Part shown: positions 8,641 to 16,482 of the stretch, piece after piece
Layout: each line of letters starts with the position of its first letter
Position numbering within the stretch: position 1 is the stretch's first letter
NCBI GenBank assembly: GCA_036159515.1
Contig: JAYYEV010000079.1
Span: forward strand, 1 to 20,619
Origin: GCA-002727735 sp036159515
Lineage (GTDB): Bacteria > Bacteroidota > Bacteroidia > Flavobacteriales_D > Parvicellaceae
DNA: 20,619 nucleotides
Reading direction: 5' to 3'
Translations under genes and position numbers: made by a program
Notes under the pieces: generated by a model
What the model saw: only the letters and a program-made list of their open reading frames with translations
The model's database searches: none
Told to the model about the DNA's origin: nothing

Positions 8641-8662
8641 AAAAGTATGCATGCATACTTTT
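8641..8662. promoter_or_regulatory. Perfect 22-bp palindrome, probable MarR operator
   Basis: The half-site AAAAGTATGCA is followed immediately by its exact reverse complement, with no spacer, so all 22 bases are self-complementary. It lies in the 61-bp gap between the tolC-like stop and the MarR start, on the upstream side of the MarR gene. The size and symmetry suit a MarR dimer. The palindrome is certain; the binding partner is inferred from position. Confidence 0.75.
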
Positions 8663-8669
8663 AGGGTGG

Positions 8670-9983
8670 TTATTCTTGGATTATTTTTCCTGTCAATTTG
8701 AGTAGGGTAGCGTTTGACTCGAGTAAATCAAAGCTGGATTGATAGAGGTTTACACCTGAACTTAGATAATTCATTTCTATATCACGAAAATTAAATGAAT
8801 TGATAAGTCCTGTCTTTTCTTTAAAACGAGCAATTTCAAGGTTTTCTTTAGAAGCGATAAATGCTTTTTTATTTAATTCGAATATTTTCTTTCTTGTTTG
8901 GTATAAAGCAAATGTGTTACTTAACTCTAATACCAGTTGTTGTTGCATTTGTTCAAGTTGGATTTGGTTTACTTCATTTTGAATTTCAAGCGCTTTTATA
9001 CCTCTTCTTACTTTACCCCCATCAAAAAGCCTGAAATTTAATGTGAAGTTGGCATAGTAATTTAAATTTTGACTAGATGCACCTGGGAATGGAGCGTTTT
9101 GATCATTTGTTTGCAACTTACCAACGCTTGTATTTGTTCCAGCGTTTAAGATAAGGTTTGGATAAAAGCTAGACTTTGCAATAGAAATGTCCTGTTGATT
9201 TAAAGATATATTTAGAAATTGATTTTTAATATTAGTATTGTTAGCCAACATTTCATTCTTAAGTGTATTAAAGTCTTTATCGTTTAACTCTGGCTTTATT
9301 TCTGAGCTTAAAATCCATTCTTTTTCAATACTTTCTCCCATTAACAAATTTAAATTTCGAATTGAATTTCGGTATGCCAATTCTTGTAAATAAAAACTGG
9401 AACTATCAGCTAATAGATTATTTTCATATTGTAGTAATTCAAACTTGACGCCCACACCTAGGTTGCTTTTAAGCACCTGTTGATCATATTTTTCTTTAGA
9501 GAGTTGGATGAGATTAAATATTAAGTTTAACTGTTCCCTTTGCATTTTTGCCTGGTAGTATGATAATATGATGCCATGGATAGTATTTTCAATAGCTAGT
9601 GTAGCGGTGTTTTCACTCTGAATTTGTAGTTGTTCGAGTTTACTTTTATTGGCTTGAATTCCAAAGCCGTTAAATAAGGTCCAGTTTAAAGCAAGATTAC
9701 TACTTACATCGTTAGATTGAAATAGGTAAGGAGCAAAAGATATGGGGTTATTTCTTTGATCAGAGATGGAATTATTTTGACCTGCGTTTATATTAATTTG
9801 TGGTAGACTTCCAGCTTCACCCCAACTATTCATGATTTGGTTTATTGCCACATTTCTCTGGGTTAATTGTATGTCAAAGTTTTTTTGTAAACCAATTTCA
9901 ATTGCTTTTTTGAGACTTAAAGAGTCTTGTCCAAAGCCTGAAAATGAACCAAAAAAAACAATTATAACTAGTAATCTACTCAT
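8670..9983 (-). CDS. TolC-family outer-membrane efflux channel
   Basis: The outer-membrane duct of the tripartite pump. The 437-residue protein has a signal peptide (1-18, cleavage near FGFG before QDSLSL), then the usual DSLSLKKAIEIGLQKN opening helix, and two repeats of the outer-membrane efflux protein domain (about 25-215 and 225-430), rich in coiled-coil helices, with beta strands such as NYYANFTLNFRLFDGG at about 305-320. Its start overlaps the end of the RND permease gene by 8 nt, so it is translationally linked to it and is last in the adaptor-permease-channel order. No intrinsic terminator is apparent between its stop and the MarR gene 61 nt further on, so readthrough is possible. 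Confidence 0.9.
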   Translation of the reverse strand: MSRLLVIIVFFGSFSGFGQDSLSLKKAIEIGLQKNFDIQLTQRNVAINQIMNSWGEAGSLPQININAGQNNSISDQRNNPISFAPYLFQSNDVSSNLALNWTLFNGFGIQANKSKLEQLQIQSENTATLAIENTIHGIILSYYQAKMQREQLNLIFNLIQLSKEKYDQQVLKSNLGVGVKFELLQYENNLLADSSSFYLQELAYRNSIRNLNLLMGESIEKEWILSSEIKPELNDKDFNTLKNEMLANNTNIKNQFLNISLNQQDISIAKSSFYPNLILNAGTNTSVGKLQTNDQNAPFPGASSQNLNYYANFTLNFRLFDGGKVRRGIKALEIQNEVNQIQLEQMQQQLVLELSNTFALYQTRKKIFELNKKAFIASKENLEIARFKEKTGLINSFNFRDIEMNYLSSGVNLYQSSFDLLESNATLLKLTGKIIQE

Positions 9984-12900
9984 GAAACGATGCTACTCTT
10001 TTTTGATTTTCAATTACGGGTTCCACTTTGTCCCATGATGGAATGGTTTTGCCACCTTCCCAAATCCATCTTCTTGTTCTTTTCATGTCGTTAAAATAGA
10101 CTATTAACGGAGGGAAATAAATCAATAGAATGATGGTTCCAAATAGTACTCCGTAAGCTACAGAAATGGCCATGGGAATAAGAAATTGCGCTTGAAAGCT
10201 AGTTTCTAAAATAAGAGGATATAAACCAGCAACGGTGGTGATAGTAGTTAAAATAATTGCTCTAAATCTTGATTTACCTGCTTTGAGTACCGCATCTTTA
10301 ATGGAGAGACCCGATGCGATATTTTTGTTGTATTGATCTAACATTACAACAGCGTCATTTACTAATATACCTACCAAGGCTACTACACCCCAAACGCTTA
10401 ATGTGGAGAAGGGCTTTCCTACAATGCCATGACCAAGTAAGGCACTGAAAATTCCAACGGGTACAACCATAAGTATAAGCCTGCTTTGATAAAAAGATTT
10501 AAAATTTAGGGATATCGTCATCATAATGAGAACGATGCTAATGAGGAATGCAATGGATAATCTTATTCCTGAATCTTCAGCTCGTTCAGCTTGTCCTTTA
10601 ATTTGGTAATCTACATTAGGAAATTGGTTCACTAACTTGGGTAATAAATCTCTTTCAATCTGTGCATTGACTTGGCCAGAAAGTTCTGCATCCATTAAGC
10701 TAGCGTTCACCCTAATTTCTTTTTTACCGTCTATATGGTTGATTTTAACTCTTCCTCTTTTAATAGTATAATCCGCCAACTCATTCAGGGGGAATTCTTC
10801 ACCCGCTGCAGTCTTAATTCTGGTATTTTCTATATCAGAAATTGAATTTCGATCATTCAATGGATACCTAAGCCATATTTTTATTTCATCTCTGCCCTTG
10901 ATTAGTCTTTGTACTTCTTGACCAAAGAATCCTTGTCTTATTTGATTGGATATAGTCATCTCATTTAGTCCTAATAAATAAGCTTTGGATTTTAAATCTA
11001 GATGTAGTTCTCTATTACCAATCCCGCTGTTATCTAATACATCTTTTACTTCAGGGTAGCTTTTAAGTTGATCTTTCATCCAGTTTGCAGCTTGCTGTAA
11101 TTCTTCTCCATCATCACTTTGAAGTGATAGAGAAACTGCTCTGCCAAATCGCTGTTGACCTCCCACTGAGAACTTTTGCATAAAACGGGTAGAATCTTTG
11201 GGAAACTTACTTTTTAACTCGTTGGACATTTCAATGGTAGATATATGCTCGTTTTCTTTAACAGATAGTCTTAAAGATCCAACATGACTACCTATTTCAC
11301 CTAGGTTCTCTGTGCTACCCACGCTGATAGCTCTGTAAGTAATAATAGTGTCATTGTATTTCTGTATCAATTCATTGTTATATTCTTCAACGATAGAGTC
11401 GCAATACCAAAGAAATTTTTCTGTCCTTGTTTCTCTTTCACCTGGCTGGTAAGAAAATTCAACTAAAATGCTATCAAATGGAATACTTGGAAAAAAAGTC
11501 CATCTAATCCATCCCGCGGAGAATAGGCCTACAACTACTAAGATAAATACCATTGGCCCCCAAACGTGTAAACGGTGTCTTTTGAGAATATTTTCCAACA
11601 GTTTTCCATATGCCTCTCTTACACCTACTACAGCTTTTTCTAACACAGCTCTTACGCTTGATTTTCGTTTTTCTTTTGATTTTAAAATTTTATCGCTAGC
11701 TAAATGGGAAGGAAGAATTAAAAAGGCTTCAATTAATGAAAACAACAAGCAAGCTATTACACTAAATGCCATTTCTTGCATCATTTCCATTTCACCGCCT
11801 ACAAATAATAATGTTGAAAAGGCAAAAACAGTGGTTAATACAGAAGTGAAAACAGCATTCATTACTTCTGTTGTACCATCTAACGCAGCTCTTAACGGAG
11901 ATTTTCCTCTTTCAAAATGTGCATATATATTCTCAGCAATAACAATTCCATCATCTACAAGTATCCCCACTACGAGAATCATCCCAAATAGCGATATCAT
12001 ATTGATGGTCATACCATACATAATACCGAACGAAATCATACCTACAAATGAAAAAGGGATTCCGAAAGCGACCCACAATGATAATTTTAAGCTTAAAAAT
12101 AATCCAAGTACCAGACATACAAGGAAAAGTCCTATAACAAGGTTATAAGTTAATGTGTCAATTCGTTGATCAAGTAGATCTGCAAATTGAAAAAGGGACA
12201 GCATTTCAAAATCACTTTGTTCATTGTTGAATTTTTCAATGTAGGCAGACATTTCATCTGCAATTTTATCTAGGTCTTCATCCGTTGTTTTTTTTACAAT
12301 AAAACTAACTCCTCTTTTTCCATTCACATAGTTTTTCATTGGAATCTCAGAAAATTCCATACTTACATCTGCAATGTCTTTGAGTTTAACAATATCACCT
12401 GTTGGTAGTGCTAAAATCACAATTTCTTTTACCTTATCTGGATCGGTAGATCTGTTCATAGATCTAATGATGATTTCTTCATTATCTGTTTTTATCCCAC
12501 CGCCAGAAAGATCTATATTACTCATTTTGACAATATTGGAAATGGTGGTGAAATCAAGCCCGTATTTTAATAAGTCATTTTCCCTAATATCAACTGCAAT
12601 AATAACGGGTGGATAACCTAAAATATCTATTTGGCTTATTTCTTTTGAAGCTAATAGCTCTTGCTCTACTTTTTCGGCTGTTTCTTTTAATTTCCATAGG
12701 TCGTCTGGGCCATAAAGAGAGTAAAAGCCAACGACATTACTTAGACCTCCCATACCCCTTGATGTTTGTGCAAAAACAAGTGGTTTCTCAGCTCCTGCGG
12801 GAAATTGACTTATCCCATCTACTGCGTTTTTTACGTCTTGTAACATCTTATCAAGGTCAATGCCTTCAATTCCTGTAACGGTAATACTTGAAATATTTTC

Positions 12901-13158
12901 AGAAGAAGTAGATGTAATTTCTTTTACTCCTTGTATACCATTTAAAGATTCTTCTACTTTAGTCGTAATTCCTTCTTCAATTTCTTTTGGCGAAGCCCCA
13001 GGGTAGGCCACATTAATGTATACCCTATTAGGTGTCATTTCAGGGAAAAATGACTTTGGCATAATAAATAAACTTAAAATACCCGCTATAGCAGTAACCA
13101 CAATTACTGCATTAGCCCAAATAGGGAACTTTATAAAATAGGCAATCAGTTTATTCAT
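9976..13158 (-). CDS. RND-family efflux permease (AcrB/HAE-like)
   Basis: The inner-membrane, proton-driven pump of the tripartite system. The 1060 residues show the RND duplication: TM1 near 12-32, porter domain to about 330, TM2-6, a second large periplasmic loop, then TM8-12. TM4 has GILVDDGIVIAENIYAHFE with the acidic pair D402-D403, corresponding to the AcrB proton-relay aspartates and unlike the single-Asp pattern of heavy-metal (CusA/CzcA) pumps. TM10 reads GILVNDAVVMLDQYN, so the AcrB Lys940 position is Asn934; this occurs in a branch of acriflavine-resistance-type permeases. The C-terminal tail is short. It is 4 nt downstream of the adaptor gene and overlaps the channel gene. The substrate (drug, bile or fatty-acid-like amphiphile) is not readable. 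Confidence 0.92.
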   Translation of the reverse strand: MNKLIAYFIKFPIWANAVIVVTAIAGILSLFIMPKSFFPEMTPNRVYINVAYPGASPKEIEEGITTKVEESLNGIQGVKEITSTSSENISSITVTGIEGIDLDKMLQDVKNAVDGISQFPAGAEKPLVFAQTSRGMGGLSNVVGFYSLYGPDDLWKLKETAEKVEQELLASKEISQIDILGYPPVIIAVDIRENDLLKYGLDFTTISNIVKMSNIDLSGGGIKTDNEEIIIRSMNRSTDPDKVKEIVILALPTGDIVKLKDIADVSMEFSEIPMKNYVNGKRGVSFIVKKTTDEDLDKIADEMSAYIEKFNNEQSDFEMLSLFQFADLLDQRIDTLTYNLVIGLFLVCLVLGLFLSLKLSLWVAFGIPFSFVGMISFGIMYGMTINMISLFGMILVVGILVDDGIVIAENIYAHFERGKSPLRAALDGTTEVMNAVFTSVLTTVFAFSTLLFVGGEMEMMQEMAFSVIACLLFSLIEAFLILPSHLASDKILKSKEKRKSSVRAVLEKAVVGVREAYGKLLENILKRHRLHVWGPMVFILVVVGLFSAGWIRWTFFPSIPFDSILVEFSYQPGERETRTEKFLWYCDSIVEEYNNELIQKYNDTIITYRAISVGSTENLGEIGSHVGSLRLSVKENEHISTIEMSNELKSKFPKDSTRFMQKFSVGGQQRFGRAVSLSLQSDDGEELQQAANWMKDQLKSYPEVKDVLDNSGIGNRELHLDLKSKAYLLGLNEMTISNQIRQGFFGQEVQRLIKGRDEIKIWLRYPLNDRNSISDIENTRIKTAAGEEFPLNELADYTIKRGRVKINHIDGKKEIRVNASLMDAELSGQVNAQIERDLLPKLVNQFPNVDYQIKGQAERAEDSGIRLSIAFLISIVLIMMTISLNFKSFYQSRLILMVVPVGIFSALLGHGIVGKPFSTLSVWGVVALVGILVNDAVVMLDQYNKNIASGLSIKDAVLKAGKSRFRAIILTTITTVAGLYPLILETSFQAQFLIPMAISVAYGVLFGTIILLIYFPPLIVYFNDMKRTRRWIWEGGKTIPSWDKVEPVIENQKRVASFHE

Positions 13159-13162
13159 TACT

Positions 13163-14320
13163 TTACTGTATAACTGGAGTTACTTTGTTCTTTTCTTTTT
13201 TGTTGATTAAGGGTTGAGTGACATATAAAACAGAATCACTTAGATTTTCAACATAAACAAACTTATCGTCAGAAGATCTTATGTCCAAGGTAATGGAAAC
13301 CAAGGTGCTATCTTGCTGGTTTACAGTATAAAGCCTTTCATTGTCAAATAAAGCTTTTCTTGGTATTTTGACTACATTTTGATTGCTATTTAACTTAAGA
13401 ATTGCTTCTACATACATGCCATAATAAAGCGACTTGGCATTATGGGGTTTTACGTAGACAGGCACATTTTGTGTTTTGGCGTTAATAAAGTCTCCTTTCC
13501 TAATGATTACCCCATCAAATGATCTTTCATTTTCTCTCAGTTCAACTGTGTTCCCAACTTTTATATTATCCATGTATTTGAGAGGAACGGGTATTTCTAT
13601 TTCCAATTCATCATTTCTCATGATTTGAATTACAGGTGAACCAGGATTAACAATAGCACCTTCATCCGTAAATGACTCTACTATAGACCCTGAAAAAGGG
13701 GCAAATTGAAAATATTTTGACAACCTAAATTCATCACTTTTAATGCTGAGATACTCTGCTAATATATTTCTTGAAATGATGAAGTTTTTTTCTCTTGTCG
13801 TATTGAACTCAGGAAACTCGTTTAGAGGTTGGTCCACATTGATAGCGTTAAAAAAAGCATTCCATTTCTCAAATTCGGATGAAAAATCAGTAGCAATGTC
13901 TGGAAGGTTTTGGGCTATTAAACTCAAATAAGCACTTTTTTTAGCAGCAAGCATTAGTTTAATATCCGTATCTCTTAATTTGAACAGAAGATCGCCTTTT
14001 CTAAACTTAGTTCCTTTTTTAAGTGTAATACTCGATTCGAGAACTCCTTGTACCTCGCTTGAGATGCCAATCATTTTGCCTGGAACAATACGGCCAGAAC
14101 TTTTCACACTTATTGGTGCTTTTTCGTTTAGCGTGTAAGCTGCAGTAACAAAATTTTCAACCACAACACTGTCAACGTTTATGATTTTACTTTTTCTAAT
14201 CTGTTCTGCGTTGGCTTCTCCGTAACTTACACCAGAGTTATAGCTAATGCTTCCCACTATCATTAAAAGCCCTAAAAAGACCAATAACAGTACAAAGACG
14301 ACTATTTTTCTTGCTTTCAT
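13163..14320 (-). CDS. Efflux RND periplasmic adaptor (membrane fusion protein)
   Basis: This links the RND permease to the TolC-like channel in the periplasm. The 385-residue protein has an N-terminal membrane anchor (about 6-24), no lipobox, and then the standard order: first half of the barrel-sandwich domain (SGRIVPGKMIGISSEVQG, about 75-92), KGTKFRKGDLLFKL at 102-115, a helical hairpin about 120-200, the second half (FAPFSGSIVES, 206-216, and EGAIVNPGSPV), then beta-barrel and membrane-proximal domains. The hairpin has no heptad as long as in AcrA. It is first of the three pump genes and lies 63 nt after the upstream SPFH gene with no terminator seen in between, so transcription could enter from there or from a promoter in that gap. 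Confidence 0.88.
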   Translation of the reverse strand: MKARKIVVFVLLLVFLGLLMIVGSISYNSGVSYGEANAEQIRKSKIINVDSVVVENFVTAAYTLNEKAPISVKSSGRIVPGKMIGISSEVQGVLESSITLKKGTKFRKGDLLFKLRDTDIKLMLAAKKSAYLSLIAQNLPDIATDFSSEFEKWNAFFNAINVDQPLNEFPEFNTTREKNFIISRNILAEYLSIKSDEFRLSKYFQFAPFSGSIVESFTDEGAIVNPGSPVIQIMRNDELEIEIPVPLKYMDNIKVGNTVELRENERSFDGVIIRKGDFINAKTQNVPVYVKPHNAKSLYYGMYVEAILKLNSNQNVVKIPRKALFDNERLYTVNQQDSTLVSITLDIRSSDDKFVYVENLSDSVLYVTQPLINKKEKNKVTPVIQ

Positions 14321-14383
14321 TTGATTAAATTGCCCGAATTTAGTGCTAAACGACTAAAGCAAATGTTAATTTAGATTAAGAAA

Positions 14384-15157
14384 CTATTCATCTCCGTTAA
14401 TCAAGACAGGTGTTTTGCCATCTGTAATGATTAATTTGGCGTTAGGAGAAGTAGCAATTTCTCTAAGTACTTCAAGGCTTCTCCACTCAATATTACCTTC
14501 AGTAATTCCTTCTTTGATAATTCGTTGAGCATCTCTAACACCCTCTGCCTCAATTCTTTTTCTTTCCGCTTCTTTTCTCTCTCTCTGTAAAACGAATTCC
14601 ATTTGTTGCGCTTGTTGCTCAGATCTCAATTTAGCCTCTATAGCTGCATATAAACCAGGTGGAAGTGTAATGCTCTTTAGTAAAACGGCTTCAATCACAA
14701 AACCTCTGTTTTCAAGTAGTTTAACCATTTGTTCCTTTATCTCCTTTTCAATCTCAGCTCTTTTACCAGAGTGCATATCTTTAGCGTAAAATCGTGCACA
14801 CACATCCGCAGAAGCTGATCTGAAAGTACTTAGAATAAGAACTCTTTCAAAGTTAGCGCCTACTTCGTTTATAATGTCAAGCGCCTTTTCTTCTTTTACA
14901 TGATAAAGTATAGAAATCTCTGCACTCACATTTAATCCTTCTTTTGAAGGAAGATTTAATTTAATTTCTTTATTTACAGTTCTTGTAGGTATTTTAACTA
15001 GTTGTGTAGTTATCGGGTTAATAAGGGTAGGACCTGGTGATGCTGGATTTCCTTTAAGTCTTCCCAAAAATTGCCTTACACCTACCTCTCCTGGTTTAAC
15101 AATAACACAAGAACTAGCTATACTAGCTATAAATACAAATACAAATATTTTTTTCAT
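14384..15157 (-). CDS. SPFH/prohibitin-family protein with lipoprotein-type signal, paralogue 1
   Basis: A 257-residue SPFH (stomatin/prohibitin/flotillin/HflKC) scaffold protein. Residues 1-17 form a hydrophobic signal ending ASSC, with Cys17 as possible lipid attachment; the -3 residue is Ala, so the lipobox is imperfect. The SPFH domain covers about 20-190 (VKPGEVGVRQFLG, LPSKEGLNVSAEISILYHV, FRSASADVCARFYAKDMHSG). A long charged helix follows (EQQAQQMEFVLQRERKEAERK), then the C-terminal segment SPNAKLIITDG. Such proteins form ring assemblies in the membrane plane; here the signal would place the domain in the periplasm, as for HflKC. It is about 78% identical, ungapped, to the protein encoded just upstream. 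It has its own leader after a terminator, and the efflux operon follows after 63 nt. The function is unknown. Confidence 0.88.
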   Translation of the reverse strand: MKKIFVFVFIASIASSCVIVKPGEVGVRQFLGRLKGNPASPGPTLINPITTQLVKIPTRTVNKEIKLNLPSKEGLNVSAEISILYHVKEEKALDIINEVGANFERVLILSTFRSASADVCARFYAKDMHSGKRAEIEKEIKEQMVKLLENRGFVIEAVLLKSITLPPGLYAAIEAKLRSEQQAQQMEFVLQRERKEAERKRIEAEGVRDAQRIIKEGITEGNIEWRSLEVLREIATSPNAKLIITDGKTPVLINGDE

Positions 15158-15214
15158 CAGTTTAATTTTTTCATAAAGTTAATGAAATATCTACTCTGGG
15201 TTAAGAATAGAATC

Positions 15215-15240
15215 AAAAAAAGCCTGCAAGCGCAGGCTTT
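15215..15240 (-). terminator. Intrinsic terminator after the upstream SPFH gene
   Basis: A perfect 9-bp stem (AAAGCCTGC at 15219-15227 with GCAGGCTTT at 15232-15240) has a 4-nt loop. On the minus strand it is followed by seven T, including the stem's last three (15221-15215). It lies 21 nt after the stop of SPFH paralogue 2 and upstream of paralogue 1, so the two duplicates are probably transcribed separately. Confidence 0.85.
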
Positions 15241-15261
15241 ACCTATTGTAGACGATTTGGT

Positions 15262-16047
15262 TTATTCGTCTCCGTTAATTAAAACAGGAGAACTACCATC
15301 TGTAATGATTAGTTTTGCATTTGGAGAAGTAGAGATTTCTTTTAGTACTTCAAGGCTTTTCCATTTTATATTGCCTTCAGTGATTCCTTCTCTCAGAATG
15401 TTTTGAGCATCTCTTTCACCTTCCGCTTCGATTCTCTTACGCTCTGCCTCTTTTTTCTCTCTTTGTAGGACAAACTCCATTTGTTGAGCTTCTTGCTCTG
15501 CCTTAAGTTTGCTTTCAATTGCGGCATATAATCCACTTGGAAGAGTTATGCTTTTTAAAAGAATAGCTTCAATCACAAAACCTCTGTCTTTTAAAAGTTT
15601 ACTCATTTGAGCTTTTATTTCATCCTCAATTACCGCCCTTTTTCCTGAGTGCATGTCCTTAGCATAGAACCGTGCACAGACATCCGCTGCTGCAGATCTA
15701 AAAGTACTAAGTATAAGCACACTTTCATATCTTTTTCCAACAGTGCTAATGATATCTAATGCCTTATCTTCTTTCAAGTGATAAAGTATGGATATACTAG
15801 CTGCTACATTTAAACCTTCTTTAGATGGTAAATTTAATTTCACCTCTCTATTTACAGTTCTTGTGGGCAACTTTACGATTTGAGTTACTAGAGGGTTATA
15901 TAAAACTAATCCTGATGATTTAGGTTGTCCTTTTAATTTACCAAAGGATTGTTTTACACCTACTTGTCCAGGTCTAATGACTGATATGGGTATACAAGAG
16001 GTTACAGTAAGTGCAATTACAGTTGTAATTAATATTAATTTTTTCAT
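15262..16047 (-). CDS. SPFH/prohibitin-family protein with lipoprotein signal, paralogue 2
   Basis: A 261-residue paralogue of the SPFH protein encoded downstream. The signal MKKLILITTVIALTVTSC ends in VTSC, a good lipobox with Cys18, so lipid anchoring on the periplasmic side is likely. The residue after Cys is Ile and no acidic surface-export signal follows. The SPFH domain is about 24-195 (LPSKEGLNVAASISILYHL, FYAKDMHSGKR), followed by a charged helix (QQMEFVLQREKKEAERKR) and the shared end SPVLINGDE. Differences from the paralogue are concentrated in the signal, at residues about 32-60 and around 105-112, while the core and the tail are almost unchanged. It is followed by an intrinsic terminator, so it is monocistronic or ends a short unit that begins with the small membrane protein encoded upstream. 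No partner protease (FtsH, HtpX-type) is in the window. Confidence 0.9.
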   Translation of the reverse strand: MKKLILITTVIALTVTSCIPISVIRPGQVGVKQSFGKLKGQPKSSGLVLYNPLVTQIVKLPTRTVNREVKLNLPSKEGLNVAASISILYHLKEDKALDIISTVGKRYESVLILSTFRSAAADVCARFYAKDMHSGKRAVIEDEIKAQMSKLLKDRGFVIEAILLKSITLPSGLYAAIESKLKAEQEAQQMEFVLQREKKEAERKRIEAEGERDAQNILREGITEGNIKWKSLEVLKEISTSPNAKLIITDGSSPVLINGDE

Positions 16048-16108
16048 GATTTTATTTTTAGTTTGATTTAGTTAAATGTGGTCAGACTTAGACCTATGCG
16101 AGGAATAA

Positions 16109-16420
16109 TCAAACTAATTCGGGTGGGGGGGACTCTATGTTAAGGTGATGGGAAATTAAACAAGTTATATTTGAAAAACCTTTATTAACGTAACGATTAA
16201 TTTCCACCTTGTTTCCAAGGTTAAGGTAAATAAACTCATCTGTTTCTACCTCTTTTTCAGATTCTTCTTCTATCTCAATTTCTACACATAATTCCACTTC
16301 AATTGGCGATTTATGAATAAATCTAAGTTCAGTTTGAAACAAACAGACCGAAATAGTCATTAGTAGTAGACAGTTCAACAGTGTTGAAAATTTGATATGT
16401 AAAAAGGTAAACTTTTTCAT
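16109..16420 (-). CDS. Small single-span membrane protein with acidic patch and PPPE tail, unknown function
   Basis: I do not recognise a named family. The 103-residue frame starting MKKFTFLHIKF has one hydrophobic segment at about 13-30 (LLNCLLLMTISVCLF), then a strongly acidic stretch EIEIEEESEKEVETDE, then a mixed region ending HLNIESPPPELV. A start 30 nt further upstream (16450) is possible, but the chosen Met gives the usual MKK-hydrophobic pattern. The proline run is encoded by a seven-C tract on the coding strand (16125-16131), striking in this AT-rich DNA. Short proteins of this layout (one TM, acidic patch, proline-rich end) are familiar in Bacteroidota, but I cannot give a function. 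It lies between the aldo/keto reductase and SPFH paralogue 2, 61 nt before the latter. That it is a real gene is likely but not certain. Confidence 0.6.
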   Translation of the reverse strand: MKKFTFLHIKFSTLLNCLLLMTISVCLFQTELRFIHKSPIEVELCVEIEIEEESEKEVETDEFIYLNLGNKVEINRYVNKGFSNITCLISHHLNIESPPPELV

Positions 16421-16482
16421 TTTCACCACATAAATCAAACACCATACCAAATATTGGACTACAGATTAAATATCTGTTTTTA

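Noticed and set aside
11468..12148. Long open frame (226 codons) on the plus strand
   Set aside because: It lies entirely antisense to the RND permease; its translation is low in complexity with no family signal, and the permease frame is intact and well conserved. The same applies to the other antisense frames across the fad, tolC and adaptor genes.
16448..16470. Short hairpin (ACAGAT / ATCTGT) followed by T5 after the aldo/keto reductase
   Set aside because: The T-run lies on the plus strand, where no gene ends; for the minus-strand operon the orientation is wrong, and the stem is only six AT-rich pairs.
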